DNA of 64,000 nt from Bacteroidota bacterium (GTDB lineage: Bacteria > Bacteroidota > Bacteroidia > Chitinophagales > LD1): contig JADKJG010000007.1 in assembly GCA_016722375.1 (NCBI GenBank), forward strand, positions 186,001 through 250,000. Direction: 5' to 3'. Of this stretch, positions 33,945-42,270 are shown piece by piece (the stretch's first letter is position 1; every line of letters starts with the position of its first letter). A program made the translations under genes and the position numbers. The notes below the pieces were generated by a model, which saw nothing but the letters and a program-made list of their open reading frames with translations, was not told where the DNA came from and searched no databases.

Positions 33945-34820
33945 ATGGCGTTGAAAATAAGGACCAAAGCCAATAAAAAACTCAGAAACCGATTCCGGTT
34001 TGTCATTCTAAATGATGAAACCTTTGAGGAAAAGTTCTCTTTGACTCTTACGAAAAGAAACGTTTGGATATTTCTGAGTGTTTCAACCTTCACGCTAGTC
34101 TTTTTGACTTCAGCAGCAATCATATATACTCCACTCAAATACTTTATTCCTGGTTTTGGCGACTATAATTATCGAAGCCAAATTATCCAACTACAATTTA
34201 AAACCGACTCGCTGCAAACCGCAATGGAAAGCCGAACAGCCTGGATAGATAATTTGGTCAATATTGCCTCCGGGAATATAGATACAACTCAACCCACTGC
34301 TAAAACAGAGCAGAAGGTAGATAAGTCCTCTTTCCATTTATCCGAACCGACTCCAGACGAAACCGATTTGCGTAAACAAGTGGAAAAAGAGGAGAATTAC
34401 TCTTTAATCTACAACGGTACGCAAAGCAATGTGGTTGTAGAGGAAGTCCGTCAAATGCATGCCATAACACCGGTGGATGGCTTTGTGACCAGCGAATTTG
34501 ATGCGCAGAAAGAACATTTTGGAATAGACATAGCTACCAAAAATGAAGCACCGGTCAAAGCTATCTTGGATGGAAAGGTGATCTCTGCTGCCTATACAAT
34601 AGAAACCGGTTATGTTATCGAAGTGCAACACGCTCATAACCTTATATCAATTTATAAGCACAATTCGCGTCTGCTGAAAAAGCCGGGCAATAAAGTAAAG
34701 GCCGGAGATGTCATCGCTTTGAGTGGAAGTACCGGAGAATTATCCTCCGGTCCTCATCTTCATTTCGAACTTTGGTACGAGGGCAAAAGCCTAAACCCTA
34801 AAGATTATATCTTATTTTAG
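33945..34820 (+). CDS. M23/LytM-type cell wall metallopeptidase
   Basis: The start at 33945 gives 291 residues (MALKIRTKANKKLRNRFRFV). The open frame begins at 33762, but the upstream part overlaps porW and lacks family similarity. One membrane segment lies at residues 39-61 (NVWIFLSVSTFTLVFLTSAA), then a coiled-coil-like stretch, then the M23 domain with HFGIDI (zinc His and Asp), VIEVQHAHNLISIYKHNS and HLHFELW. It should cut or bind peptidoglycan cross-bridges in the periplasm. It is followed 42 bp later by a bactofilin, a common pairing, since M23 proteins and bactofilins act together in local cell wall shaping. Confidence 0.9.
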   Translation: MALKIRTKANKKLRNRFRFVILNDETFEEKFSLTLTKRNVWIFLSVSTFTLVFLTSAAIIYTPLKYFIPGFGDYNYRSQIIQLQFKTDSLQTAMESRTAWIDNLVNIASGNIDTTQPTAKTEQKVDKSSFHLSEPTPDETDLRKQVEKEENYSLIYNGTQSNVVVEEVRQMHAITPVDGFVTSEFDAQKEHFGIDIATKNEAPVKAILDGKVISAAYTIETGYVIEVQHAHNLISIYKHNSRLLKKPGNKVKAGDVIALSGSTGELSSGPHLHFELWYEGKSLNPKDYILF

Positions 34821-34862
34821 TGCGCAGTTTCATCGAATTATTCACCTTAAAAAGGTAATTAA

Positions 34863-35285
34863 ATGTTCCATAGCAAGAAAACAGAAGAAGCCAACGGCCT
34901 GCTCCGAGTCATGAACCAATTTGGACAAGGAACCGTCATCAGTGGCGATGTTTTGACCGAAGGAGACATCCGTATTGATGGCAAAGTGACTGGAAACGTT
35001 ACCTCTCGAGGAAAGACCGTAGTCGGTGCTTCGGGGGTTATTGAAGGCAATATAATTTGCCAAAATGCACACATTGACGGCAGAGTAAATGGTACCATAG
35101 AAGCAATCGAGATTCTTTTTTTAAGCAAAACCGCCGTGGTGAACGGCGACATTCGCATCAAAAAATTGGTGGTAGAAGAAGGCGCTCGTTTCAATGGTAA
35201 GTGCACTATGGGTATGAGCATCGCGCATCAAGACACCGACCAAACCCATGTAGCTCGGCCTAAAATGACAAGTAGCGCCGTTTAA
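34863..35285 (+). CDS. bactofilin (polymer-forming cytoskeletal protein)
   Basis: 140 residues. The central domain is built of short repeating strands: GTVISGDVLTEGDIRIDGKV, TGNVTSRGKTVVGASGVIEG, NIICQNAHIDGRVNGTIEAI and KTAVVNGDIRIKKLVVEEGA. This is the right-handed beta-helix of bactofilins, which polymerise without nucleotides. Short polar tails flank it. Its gene lies between an M23 peptidase and AtpZ, suggesting a role in scaffolding wall synthesis. Confidence 0.93.
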   Translation: MFHSKKTEEANGLLRVMNQFGQGTVISGDVLTEGDIRIDGKVTGNVTSRGKTVVGASGVIEGNIICQNAHIDGRVNGTIEAIEILFLSKTAVVNGDIRIKKLVVEEGARFNGKCTMGMSIAHQDTDQTHVARPKMTSSAV

Positions 35286-35358
35286 CTCTTAATTATTCCT
35301 ATTACAGCCAGTTGATATTAGTGTCCTCAATACTTTTCATGTAGTTTTACACCACCCA

Positions 35359-35580
35359 ATGGAAGAAGACAAGGAAAAGAAACCGCCGTTAAATAACTAC
35401 CTCAAATATTCGGGAGTCGGGTTTCAGATTGCCGGAGCCTTAGCATTAGGGGTTTTTATCGGCTATAAACTTGACGAGAAACTAAGAACCGCAGGGCCCT
35501 ATTTTACCGTAGGGTTTGCGTTGGTTTTCCTGATAGCAGGAATGTATTTAGGCCTGAAAGACTTGGTGAACAAACAGTAA
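35359..35580 (+). CDS. atpZ: AtpZ/AtpI-like small membrane protein
   Basis: 73 residues with two membrane helices: YSGVGFQIAGALALGVFIGY (residues ~16-36) and YFTVGFALVFLIAGMYLGL (~48-68), joined by KLDEKL. This matches the AtpZ/AtpI family that assists F-type ATP synthase assembly or ion supply. In related genomes the atpB-E-F genes come next on the same strand. Here the next gene is accC in convergent orientation with stops abutting, so the ATP synthase genes are not linked in this direction. Confidence 0.8.
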   Translation: MEEDKEKKPPLNNYLKYSGVGFQIAGALALGVFIGYKLDEKLRTAGPYFTVGFALVFLIAGMYLGLKDLVNKQ

Positions 35581-36951
35581 TTACTGTGCTACAATCTCTT
35601 TAATCGCGCTGACGTAGTCAAATCGCTCTAACAGACCGGTATCGTATTTCCCTGAACGGAACTCCGCATTTTTCATTAAAGCAATATGAAAAGGTATCGT
35701 GGTCTTCACTCCTTCAATGATGAATTCATGCATCGCTCTTTCCATTTTCACAATACATTCTTCGCGGCTCTTGGCGCGGCAAATAACCTTCGCTAGTAAC
35801 GAATCATAGTATGGTGGAACAGAATATCCTGCATAAACGTGGGTATCTACCCGAACCCCATATCCTTTCGGCGTATGTAAGGCTGTTATTTTACCTGGGC
35901 TTGGTGCAAAGTTATTCATCGGGTCTTCGGCATTGACACGACACTCAATGGCGTGCATCTTTTCAGGGAAATAAAGCACACCAGAAATCGGCGTTCCTGC
36001 GGCAATCAGAATCTGTTCTTTCACCAAATCAAAATCCATCACCTCTTCCGTCACCGGATGCTCTACCTGAATCCGGGTGTTCATTTCCATGAAATAAAAG
36101 TTCTTGAACTTATCTACCAGAAACTCCACCGTTCCCACGCTTTCATATTGAATGGCCTTCACGGCCTTCACGGCTGCGGCACCCATTTTCTTCCGCAAAG
36201 GTTCATCTACAAATGGCGAAGGAGCTTCCTCTACTAGTTTCTGATGCCTTCTTTGTACCGAGCAATCTCTTTCGCTCAGATGGCAGGCTTCGCCATATTG
36301 ATCGCCGGCTACCTGGATTTCGATATGGTGTGGCTCTATAATGAACTTCTCCAGATATACCTGATCGTTTCCAAATGAAGCTCCTGCTTCGGTGCGCGCC
36401 ATGTTATAGGCCTTCTCTAAACCCTTTTCATCCAACACAATTCTCATCCCCTTGCCGCCCCCGCCTGCCGTAGCTTTCAGGATGACCGGATAACCTATTT
36501 TCTTGGCAATTTTCTTGGCTTCTGCACAAGTGTCAATCAATCCCTCGCTGCCCGGAATGCAAGGCACTCCGGCCTTTATCATGGTCTCCTTGGCAGTAAT
36601 TTTATCGCCCATAGCCCGCATCTGCGAAGGCTGAGGACCAATGAATTTGATTTTATACTTGGCGCATAGCTCTGCAAACTCCGCATTCTCGGCCAAAAAT
36701 CCATAACCCGGATGAATAGCATCTGCATTGGTCAATTCAGCCACCGCCATGATGGCTGCCATATTGAGGTAGGAATCTTTACTGCGCGGGCCGCCAATAC
36801 AAATAGCTTCATCGGCAAAGCGAACATGGAGGCTGTCGCGATCGGCGGTGGAATAGACCGCCACCGTTTTGATGCTCATCTCTTTACAAGTTCTGATAAT
36901 CCGCAGGGCAATTTCTCCGCGGTTGGCAATAAGTATCTTTTTGAACATCAA
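35581..36951 (-). CDS. accC: acetyl-CoA carboxylase, biotin carboxylase subunit
   Basis: 456 residues, full length. ATP-grasp landmarks are KKILIANRGEIALRIIRTCK at the N-terminus, HPGYGFLAENAEFAELC, the glycine-rich loop ATAGGGGKGMRIV, SERDCSVQRRHQKLVEEAPS, FYFMEMNTRIQVEHPVTEEV and the C-terminal IECRVNAEDP. It carboxylates the biotin of AccB using bicarbonate and ATP, the first step of fatty acid synthesis. It follows accB by 85 bp in an efp-accB-accC run, a conserved order in this phylum. Confidence 0.96.
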   Translation of the reverse strand: MMFKKILIANRGEIALRIIRTCKEMSIKTVAVYSTADRDSLHVRFADEAICIGGPRSKDSYLNMAAIMAVAELTNADAIHPGYGFLAENAEFAELCAKYKIKFIGPQPSQMRAMGDKITAKETMIKAGVPCIPGSEGLIDTCAEAKKIAKKIGYPVILKATAGGGGKGMRIVLDEKGLEKAYNMARTEAGASFGNDQVYLEKFIIEPHHIEIQVAGDQYGEACHLSERDCSVQRRHQKLVEEAPSPFVDEPLRKKMGAAAVKAVKAIQYESVGTVEFLVDKFKNFYFMEMNTRIQVEHPVTEEVMDFDLVKEQILIAAGTPISGVLYFPEKMHAIECRVNAEDPMNNFAPSPGKITALHTPKGYGVRVDTHVYAGYSVPPYYDSLLAKVICRAKSREECIVKMERAMHEFIIEGVKTTIPFHIALMKNAEFRSGKYDTGLLERFDYVSAIKEIVAQ

Positions 36952-37036
36952 CTGAGCATTTAGTTTTAGTAGTTAGTAATTAGATAAATGCTTTGAGCAG
37001 TCTAAATACTAAATACCGAAATTCTACCTACGGATT

Positions 37037-37540
37037 TTAACTTTTCTCTATCAGGAACAATGGCTGGTCATATTCTACGGGGGAGGAATCCTCTATCAGG
37101 ATTTTGATAATCTTCCCTTCCACGCCATCAAATTCTATCTCATTAAACAGCTTCATTGCTTCGATGATGCAGAGCACGTCGCCGGTTTTCACGTTGTCCC
37201 CCACTTTGACAAACACCTCTTTATCTATTCCCGGTTTGCGGTAAAAAGTTCCTACCATCGGAGAACGGAAGGTGAAGTTGTTTTCATTGTTGGCTGCCGG
37301 AGCTGCCGCGCTTTCCGTTGCCGGAGTTTGCTGAGCGCCCGGAGTTTGAACGCCCGGAACATTCGTCATCATGGGTTGTTGTTGCATCATGGGCATCTGC
37401 GGCTGGGTGTTATACACCACCGTAGATTCGGTGCCCTTGTTTTTGATCGTGACGGTAAAGTCACCTTCACTGATTTTCAGCCCGCTGATATCGGCCTTCT
37501 TCACCATCTTAATCAGTTCTTGAATGTCTTTCAGTTCCAT
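37037..37540 (-). CDS. accB: biotin carboxyl carrier protein of acetyl-CoA carboxylase
   Basis: 167 residues. A helical N-terminal domain (MELKDIQELIKMVKKADISG) is followed by a methionine/proline/alanine-rich flexible linker (residues ~45-90) and a C-terminal biotinyl domain with SPMVGTFYRKPG and IIEAMKLFNEIE; the lysine of EAMK receives biotin. It carries the carboxyl group from AccC to the carboxyltransferase. A TACTTTCG box at 37572-37579 (minus strand) could be its own promoter, 31 bp before the ATG. Confidence 0.96.
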   Translation of the reverse strand: MELKDIQELIKMVKKADISGLKISEGDFTVTIKNKGTESTVVYNTQPQMPMMQQQPMMTNVPGVQTPGAQQTPATESAAAPAANNENNFTFRSPMVGTFYRKPGIDKEVFVKVGDNVKTGDVLCIIEAMKLFNEIEFDGVEGKIIKILIEDSSPVEYDQPLFLIEKS

Positions 37541-37662
37541 AGTTTTGGTTTAAGGGGTTTGATTGTTAAATCGAAAGTAAAAAAAGTTTGCAGTTTATGG
37601 TTCACAGTTAAGGGTAAAAGCAACGTTGTATTACTGCTATCTGCGAACCGCCATCCAATAAC

Positions 37663-38232
37663 CTATTTCCCTCTCACGCGCTCTACATATTGGCGGGTGC
37701 GCGTATCTACTTTTATCTTTTCGCCCTGCTCAACAAACAGAGGCACGTTCACAATCGCTCCGGTTTCGAGCGTGGCAGGTTTGTAGGCATTCGTGGCAGT
37801 ATCTCCGCGAACACCCGGTTCGCTATACGTGATTTCAAGCACTACATGTTGCGGCGCTTCGCAACCCAAAATCAGGTTATTTTCTTCGTGAATAATTACT
37901 TCGCAGATGTCGCCTTCCTTCATCAGGTCATTATTGTCAATCATCTTGCCATCAATGGTAATTTGGTCGAACGTTTCCTGATCCATAAAGTTGAAACCGT
38001 TGGCATCAGCGTATAGAAACTGGTGCGGCTTGCGGATGACGCGAGCGGTAGTGATGTCGTGCCCGGCGGGGAAAGTATGCTCTAGGACTCGTCCGGTGCG
38101 AAGGCTTTTCATCCGGCAACGGACGAAAGCGTTTCCTTTTCCGGGTTTCACGTGCTGAAACTCAATGAATTGATAAATGTCGTGGTTGAACTCGATACAA
38201 AGTCCGTTTTTGATTTCTGCGGTAGTCGCCAT
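37663..38232 (-). CDS. efp: elongation factor P
   Basis: 189 residues, with three beta-barrel domains. MATTAEIKNGLCIEFNHDIY opens domain I; the tip loop KPGKGNAFVRCRMKS holds lysine 32 at the position that is post-translationally modified in many bacteria. The C-terminal GDTATNAYKPATLETGAIVN and GEKIKVDTRTRQYVERV are typical. EF-P rescues ribosomes at polyproline stretches. A TTG-N19-TATATTCG arrangement just upstream is a reasonable promoter. First gene of efp-accB-accC. Confidence 0.96.
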   Translation of the reverse strand: MATTAEIKNGLCIEFNHDIYQFIEFQHVKPGKGNAFVRCRMKSLRTGRVLEHTFPAGHDITTARVIRKPHQFLYADANGFNFMDQETFDQITIDGKMIDNNDLMKEGDICEVIIHEENNLILGCEAPQHVVLEITYSEPGVRGDTATNAYKPATLETGAIVNVPLFVEQGEKIKVDTRTRQYVERVRGK

Positions 38233-38312
38233 TGGTTAAATTTTGAGGTGGCGAATATAAGCGGGTTAAATCAATTGACAATTATCAATGAACAATTATC
38301 AAGGTTCATCGT

Positions 38313-38921
38313 TTATCGAAACACCTGCGACAACCGGTCCTGTGCCTTAGCGGTCAACTGATACTTCCCCATTCCCTTTCGCACAATCAAGCCCTCCTTC
38401 TTTAGTTGATGAACCAACTTAAATACCCCACTCTCGGTCATACCGACCAGATGGCGGATGCTTGCATTCGACCCGTTTTGACCCGAGTGGAAATGGAGCA
38501 ACAGATGCGCCTTGTTTTTCTTGCCGCTCTTTCTTCCCCTGCTTGAAAAGGTTTCCGCCAGTTTGGTTATATTCTCCTGATTTACCTCTATGGATGGAAT
38601 GTTTAGCACCGAATCTTGCCCTATTTCTCCATAATTATTAGATATATGGGAAGGAGAGTTAAAATTCTCCCCATATACTTCTGATATTTGGGAAGAAGAG
38701 TCACTCTCTTTCCTATCTATCCCCGATATATAGGAAGCAGAGCCAACATCTTTCCCATATACCCCCGTTCTATCGGAAGACGAGATACTCTCCTTCCCAT
38801 CCAATGAAGTTGTTGGGGAAGAAGTGTTCATTTCCAGCTCATCTTTTTCCAAAAGCAGGATAATAACCTTGCGCAGGCGAGCATTTTCTTTTTTCAACTC
38901 TTCTATTTCTGATAAAGACAT
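38313..38921 (-). CDS. winged-helix-type DNA-binding protein with a repeat-derived linker
   Basis: 202 residues. The N-terminus (EIEELKKENARLRKVIILLL) is a short coiled coil. Residues ~33-105 are serine/aspartate-rich and made of 14-residue repeats (YGKDVGSASYISGI; DRKESDSSSQISEV; YGENFNSPSHISNN), encoded by 21-bp array G. The C-terminal ~75 residues form a MarR- or ArsR-like winged helix: LVGMTESGVFKLVHQLKKEG, then LIVRKGMGKYQLTAKAQDRL. It probably binds DNA as a coiled-coil dimer. Targets are unknown. It is alone on its strand below efp. Confidence 0.72.
   Translation of the reverse strand: MSLSEIEELKKENARLRKVIILLLEKDELEMNTSSPTTSLDGKESISSSDRTGVYGKDVGSASYISGIDRKESDSSSQISEVYGENFNSPSHISNNYGEIGQDSVLNIPSIEVNQENITKLAETFSSRGRKSGKKNKAHLLLHFHSGQNGSNASIRHLVGMTESGVFKLVHQLKKEGLIVRKGMGKYQLTAKAQDRLSQVFR
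38605..38835. repeat. 21-bp pitch degenerate array G, inside a coding gene
   Basis: Eleven 21-bp units run through 38605-38835. Alternate units begin TGGGAAGNAGAG (38647, 38689, 38731, 38773, 38815), and the intervening units read TTCCCATATACCCCCG-like, so the higher-order period is 42 bp with dyad-like symmetry (GGGAAG against CTTCCC). It lies in frame in the winged-helix gene and encodes the 14-residue repeats. This is the only array in the window that is clearly inside a gene. Confidence 0.85.
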
Positions 38922-39042
38922 AGGGCGATTGTTTTATCAAAGATAAAAAAGAGGAAATTATGGAGCCAAAAGCTTTGGCAAATTCTAAATTTGTCAAAGC
39001 TACCCATGCTTTATTTATTTTGCCCGCACAAATCGAACACTC

Positions 39043-41367
39043 GTGGCGAAGAAAAAACCAGTTAAACAATCCATAGCTATCAATCAGCCTTCTGCCGAAG
39101 GCGTTTCCAATTCGGCAAATACAAAGTCTTTCGTTCAGTTGCCCGGTTGGTCGCTCTACCTGATTATTTTTCTTTTTTCCATCCTGCTTTATTCCAATAC
39201 ACTTTGGAACCGCTACGCGATTGATGACACCATTGTTTTGACCGATAATAAATTTACCAAAAAAGGTTTTGGTGGAATCAAAGATCATTTCACTCATGAT
39301 ATGTTTGAAGGATTTTTTGGAGAACGCGGAGCGAAGTTGGTGAGCGGTGGACGCTACCGGCCGCTGAGCATGGTGAGCCTGACGATTGAATATGAAATAT
39401 CGAGGCGGCTAAAAGGAGATAAGCGCGTAACGATTACCGATCAGAACATCATCATGGGCGATGCAGATCCGTATCTGTTTCCGATGTTGGATCACGCGGT
39501 GAACATTCTGTTGTTTGGATTGACCTGCCTCCTCTTATATTATCTGCTGCAACAAATCATCCCGAAAAAATATTTCATCTCCTCTCCCATCGGCGCGCTG
39601 AGTCTGTCTTTCATCGCCACGCTTTTATATGCCGCTCATCCTATTCATACCGAAGCGGTGGCGAATGTGAAGGGCCGCGACGAGGTGATGTGTATGATGT
39701 TCTCGCTCCTATCACTGTTGGCTACGATAAAATATATCAAGACTAAAAATGTGCTGCACTTGGTCTGGGGTATGGGTATTTATTTTGTCGCCTTGATGGC
39801 GAAGGAAAATGCCATTACCTTTTTCGCCGTCATTCCGCTCACCTACTACTTCTTTACGCAAGCCAAAGCAAAAGATTATGCACTGACGATGGGGCTATAC
39901 ATCGTACCGGTAGCGGTGTTTCTTTTCTTGCGAAGCCAATTCACACAATCCGGATTGACACAAGACTCGCCGGAGATATTGAACAATCCTTTTCTGCTCG
40001 CCACCGGCACACAACGATTCGCCACGGCGGTCTATACTTTTCTGTTGTATTTCAAACTGCTGTTGTTCCCTCATCCGCTGACGCACGATTATTATTTCAA
40101 CCAGATTCCTTATGTGGATTTGGGAGATATCAAATTCATTTCTTCCTTTCTTATCAATGCGGGCTTGGCGGTTTATGCCTTGAAGAACCTGAAGAAGAAG
40201 ACCATCGCGGCATTTGCCATCTTGTTCTATTTCATCACCTTCTCCATCGCATCGAATTTGTTGTTCACGGTTGGTGTATTGATGAACGAACGTTTCATCT
40301 ATATGAGTTCGCTGGGCTTTTCTATCCTGATTGCCTATATGTTGATCCAATCAAAAGAACGATTCAAACTTTCTGCACCGATGGTTTCGGGAATATTGGT
40401 GGTGATACTTTCGCTTTATTCTTACAAGACATTTTCGCGCAACTTTGATTGGGAGGATAGCTTCTTCTTGTTCCGTCGCGATGTGGCGCACAGCCCTAAC
40501 TCGGCGAAGATTCAAACATCGGTAGGCGGCGATTTGACCAAAGCAGCCGATGGGAACATTCAGGATTTGCGCAACCGCGGAATGATCAAAACTATTTTCG
40601 CAGACCTCAGTCAAAACACCCTGAACGCGGCAGAACTAAATGCGATTGAAGCCCTTCCCGATTCGTCGGTCCGCAAACTGCTATTGGATTCTTCCATTAC
40701 GCACCTCAAGGAAGCCATCCGAATTTATCCCACTCACTCCAACGCCTGGCTGCTTTTGGGCAATGCTTTATACAAGCGAAACCACCAACCGGAGGAAGTA
40801 ATACCGGTTTATGAAAAGGCAGCAGCTTATCGGGTGGGGGGGTATTATGATGCTTCATTTAATCTCGGCATCGTGTTGAACGAAAACAATATGCCTTTGC
40901 AGGCCAAGAACCAATTGTTGAAGGCTTATGAAGCAAAACCGGAACAAGCAGAGAGCCGGTATATGCTGGCGCAAGTTTATGCCAAGTTGAATCAGCCGGA
41001 TTCTGTAGAATATTGGTTGAAAAAAGGAGCCGAAGCGAAACCGATTCAGGCGGTAGATTATTATTTAATCGGCACCGGCTTTGGCAAGGTGGCACATAAC
41101 ATGGCTCTATCCATTCAATATCTGGAGAAGGCCACGCAGATGGATTCGAAGACCGAAGTGTATTGGGAAGATTTAGCGGTGGCCTATGGAATAGGGCAGC
41201 GATTTGATGAGGCCATTGCCACCTCGTTGAAATTGATTGAGATCAATCCAAAATATCCGGCAGCCTATTTGAATCTTTCGGTGTCGTACCGAAACAAAGG
41301 CGAAACAAAGTTAGCCGATGAATATTTGAAGAAATATGAGGAGATAAAGGCGGAAGGGATGAAGTAA
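39043..41367 (+). CDS. TMTC-like integral membrane protein with C-terminal TPR repeats
   Basis: 774 residues from a GTG start (MAKKKPVKQ); no ATG is close. About ten to twelve membrane helices fill residues 30-460, including an acidic loop after the first one (NRYAIDDTIVLTDNKFTKKG), GGRYRPLSMVSL and HPIHTEAVANVKGRDEV. This pattern belongs to the GT-C type TMTC / O-mannosyltransferase-like family. From about residue 545 there are TPR repeats (NAWLLLGNALYKRNHQPEEV; YMLAQVYAKLNQPDSVEYWL; AAYLNLSVSYRNKGETKLAD). It may glycosylate exported proteins, but the activity is inferred. It stands alone between unrelated genes. Confidence 0.78.
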   Translation: MAKKKPVKQSIAINQPSAEGVSNSANTKSFVQLPGWSLYLIIFLFSILLYSNTLWNRYAIDDTIVLTDNKFTKKGFGGIKDHFTHDMFEGFFGERGAKLVSGGRYRPLSMVSLTIEYEISRRLKGDKRVTITDQNIIMGDADPYLFPMLDHAVNILLFGLTCLLLYYLLQQIIPKKYFISSPIGALSLSFIATLLYAAHPIHTEAVANVKGRDEVMCMMFSLLSLLATIKYIKTKNVLHLVWGMGIYFVALMAKENAITFFAVIPLTYYFFTQAKAKDYALTMGLYIVPVAVFLFLRSQFTQSGLTQDSPEILNNPFLLATGTQRFATAVYTFLLYFKLLLFPHPLTHDYYFNQIPYVDLGDIKFISSFLINAGLAVYALKNLKKKTIAAFAILFYFITFSIASNLLFTVGVLMNERFIYMSSLGFSILIAYMLIQSKERFKLSAPMVSGILVVILSLYSYKTFSRNFDWEDSFFLFRRDVAHSPNSAKIQTSVGGDLTKAADGNIQDLRNRGMIKTIFADLSQNTLNAAELNAIEALPDSSVRKLLLDSSITHLKEAIRIYPTHSNAWLLLGNALYKRNHQPEEVIPVYEKAAAYRVGGYYDASFNLGIVLNENNMPLQAKNQLLKAYEAKPEQAESRYMLAQVYAKLNQPDSVEYWLKKGAEAKPIQAVDYYLIGTGFGKVAHNMALSIQYLEKATQMDSKTEVYWEDLAVAYGIGQRFDEAIATSLKLIEINPKYPAAYLNLSVSYRNKGETKLADEYLKKYEEIKAEGMK

Positions 41368-41388
41368 TGTGGAATTACTCAATCCGCA

Positions 41389-42114
41389 CTACTGTTTAAA
41401 TATCCTTCGCACTGCAACTACTTGACCTTTCATGTCAAGCACCTGCAACAAATAAGAACCTGCGGACAGCGCCCGAATATCTATGTCTGTATTTATCTTG
41501 AGCGACGATGGGCGACTTACCACACGGCCCTGCAAATCGGTCAACTGCATCTTTAGAGGCTGAGTGAGCAGCATGGTCGAAGAGATGGTGACTACATCCG
41601 TCGCGGGATTAGGAAATACTTGGAGCGAAGCAAAAGCATCTGTTTCGGTGATTGCATTGAGACATTCAGCTATGGCGCTGGCGCTATACAACAAGGTATC
41701 GGGCAAAATGAAAGAGCCATCTTCTACCTTGGCCGATATCTTCATCCATCCATTGCCGCCGGTGCAATGAGCATCAAAAACACCTTTGAGGAAAATAGAA
41801 TCGCCCGCCGGAATGAAATCGGTGGTTTTCCCCGTTTCCAACGAATTGTTCACGTTATAGTAGCAAGCTACATTGTCGCACAGACCTATGGACCATTCTG
41901 CCGGAATGGAGTCTTCCAACAAACGCCAGACAATCTTTACCGGACTTGCTGAATTGTTATGAAAGTAGATATAGGCATCCAATTCGTCGCCATCATAAGT
42001 TACGGTTTTGCTGATGGAGAATGATTTCGCGGGCGAGTAAACATATTGCGCTTGAGCGCGGTTGCTGCCTACAAAAAAGAGGACGATCAAAAGGCTTAAA
42101 CTGGTTAGTTTCAT
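41389..42114 (-). CDS. secreted T9SS cargo protein, function unknown
   Basis: 241 residues. Signal peptide to about residue 22 (LIVLFFVGSNRAQAQ), a beta-rich middle (YDGDELDAYIYFHNNSASPV) with cysteines (LCDNVACYYN, HCTGGNG), and a type A sorting domain at the end: LQVFPNPATDVVTISS, MQLTDLQGRVV and LSAGSYLLQV. It should be exported and anchored or released by T9SS. A TATATTTG box at 42140-42147 (minus strand) is a likely -7 element, 26 bp before the ATG. Confidence 0.85.
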   Translation of the reverse strand: MKLTSLSLLIVLFFVGSNRAQAQYVYSPAKSFSISKTVTYDGDELDAYIYFHNNSASPVKIVWRLLEDSIPAEWSIGLCDNVACYYNVNNSLETGKTTDFIPAGDSIFLKGVFDAHCTGGNGWMKISAKVEDGSFILPDTLLYSASAIAECLNAITETDAFASLQVFPNPATDVVTISSTMLLTQPLKMQLTDLQGRVVSRPSSLKINTDIDIRALSAGSYLLQVLDMKGQVVAVRRIFKQ

Positions 42115-42270
42115 AAAATGAATTTTTAAAAATCAGTCGCAAATATAGGCGATTCATTTAGCCCATACCTACTTGTATCTGGGGCTTTAATATTTAACAT
42201 CTACGCTCCTAACCTCTTACAGAAATTTCTACATTCGCCATACTGAATAATCTCTAACTATAAAATAAAC

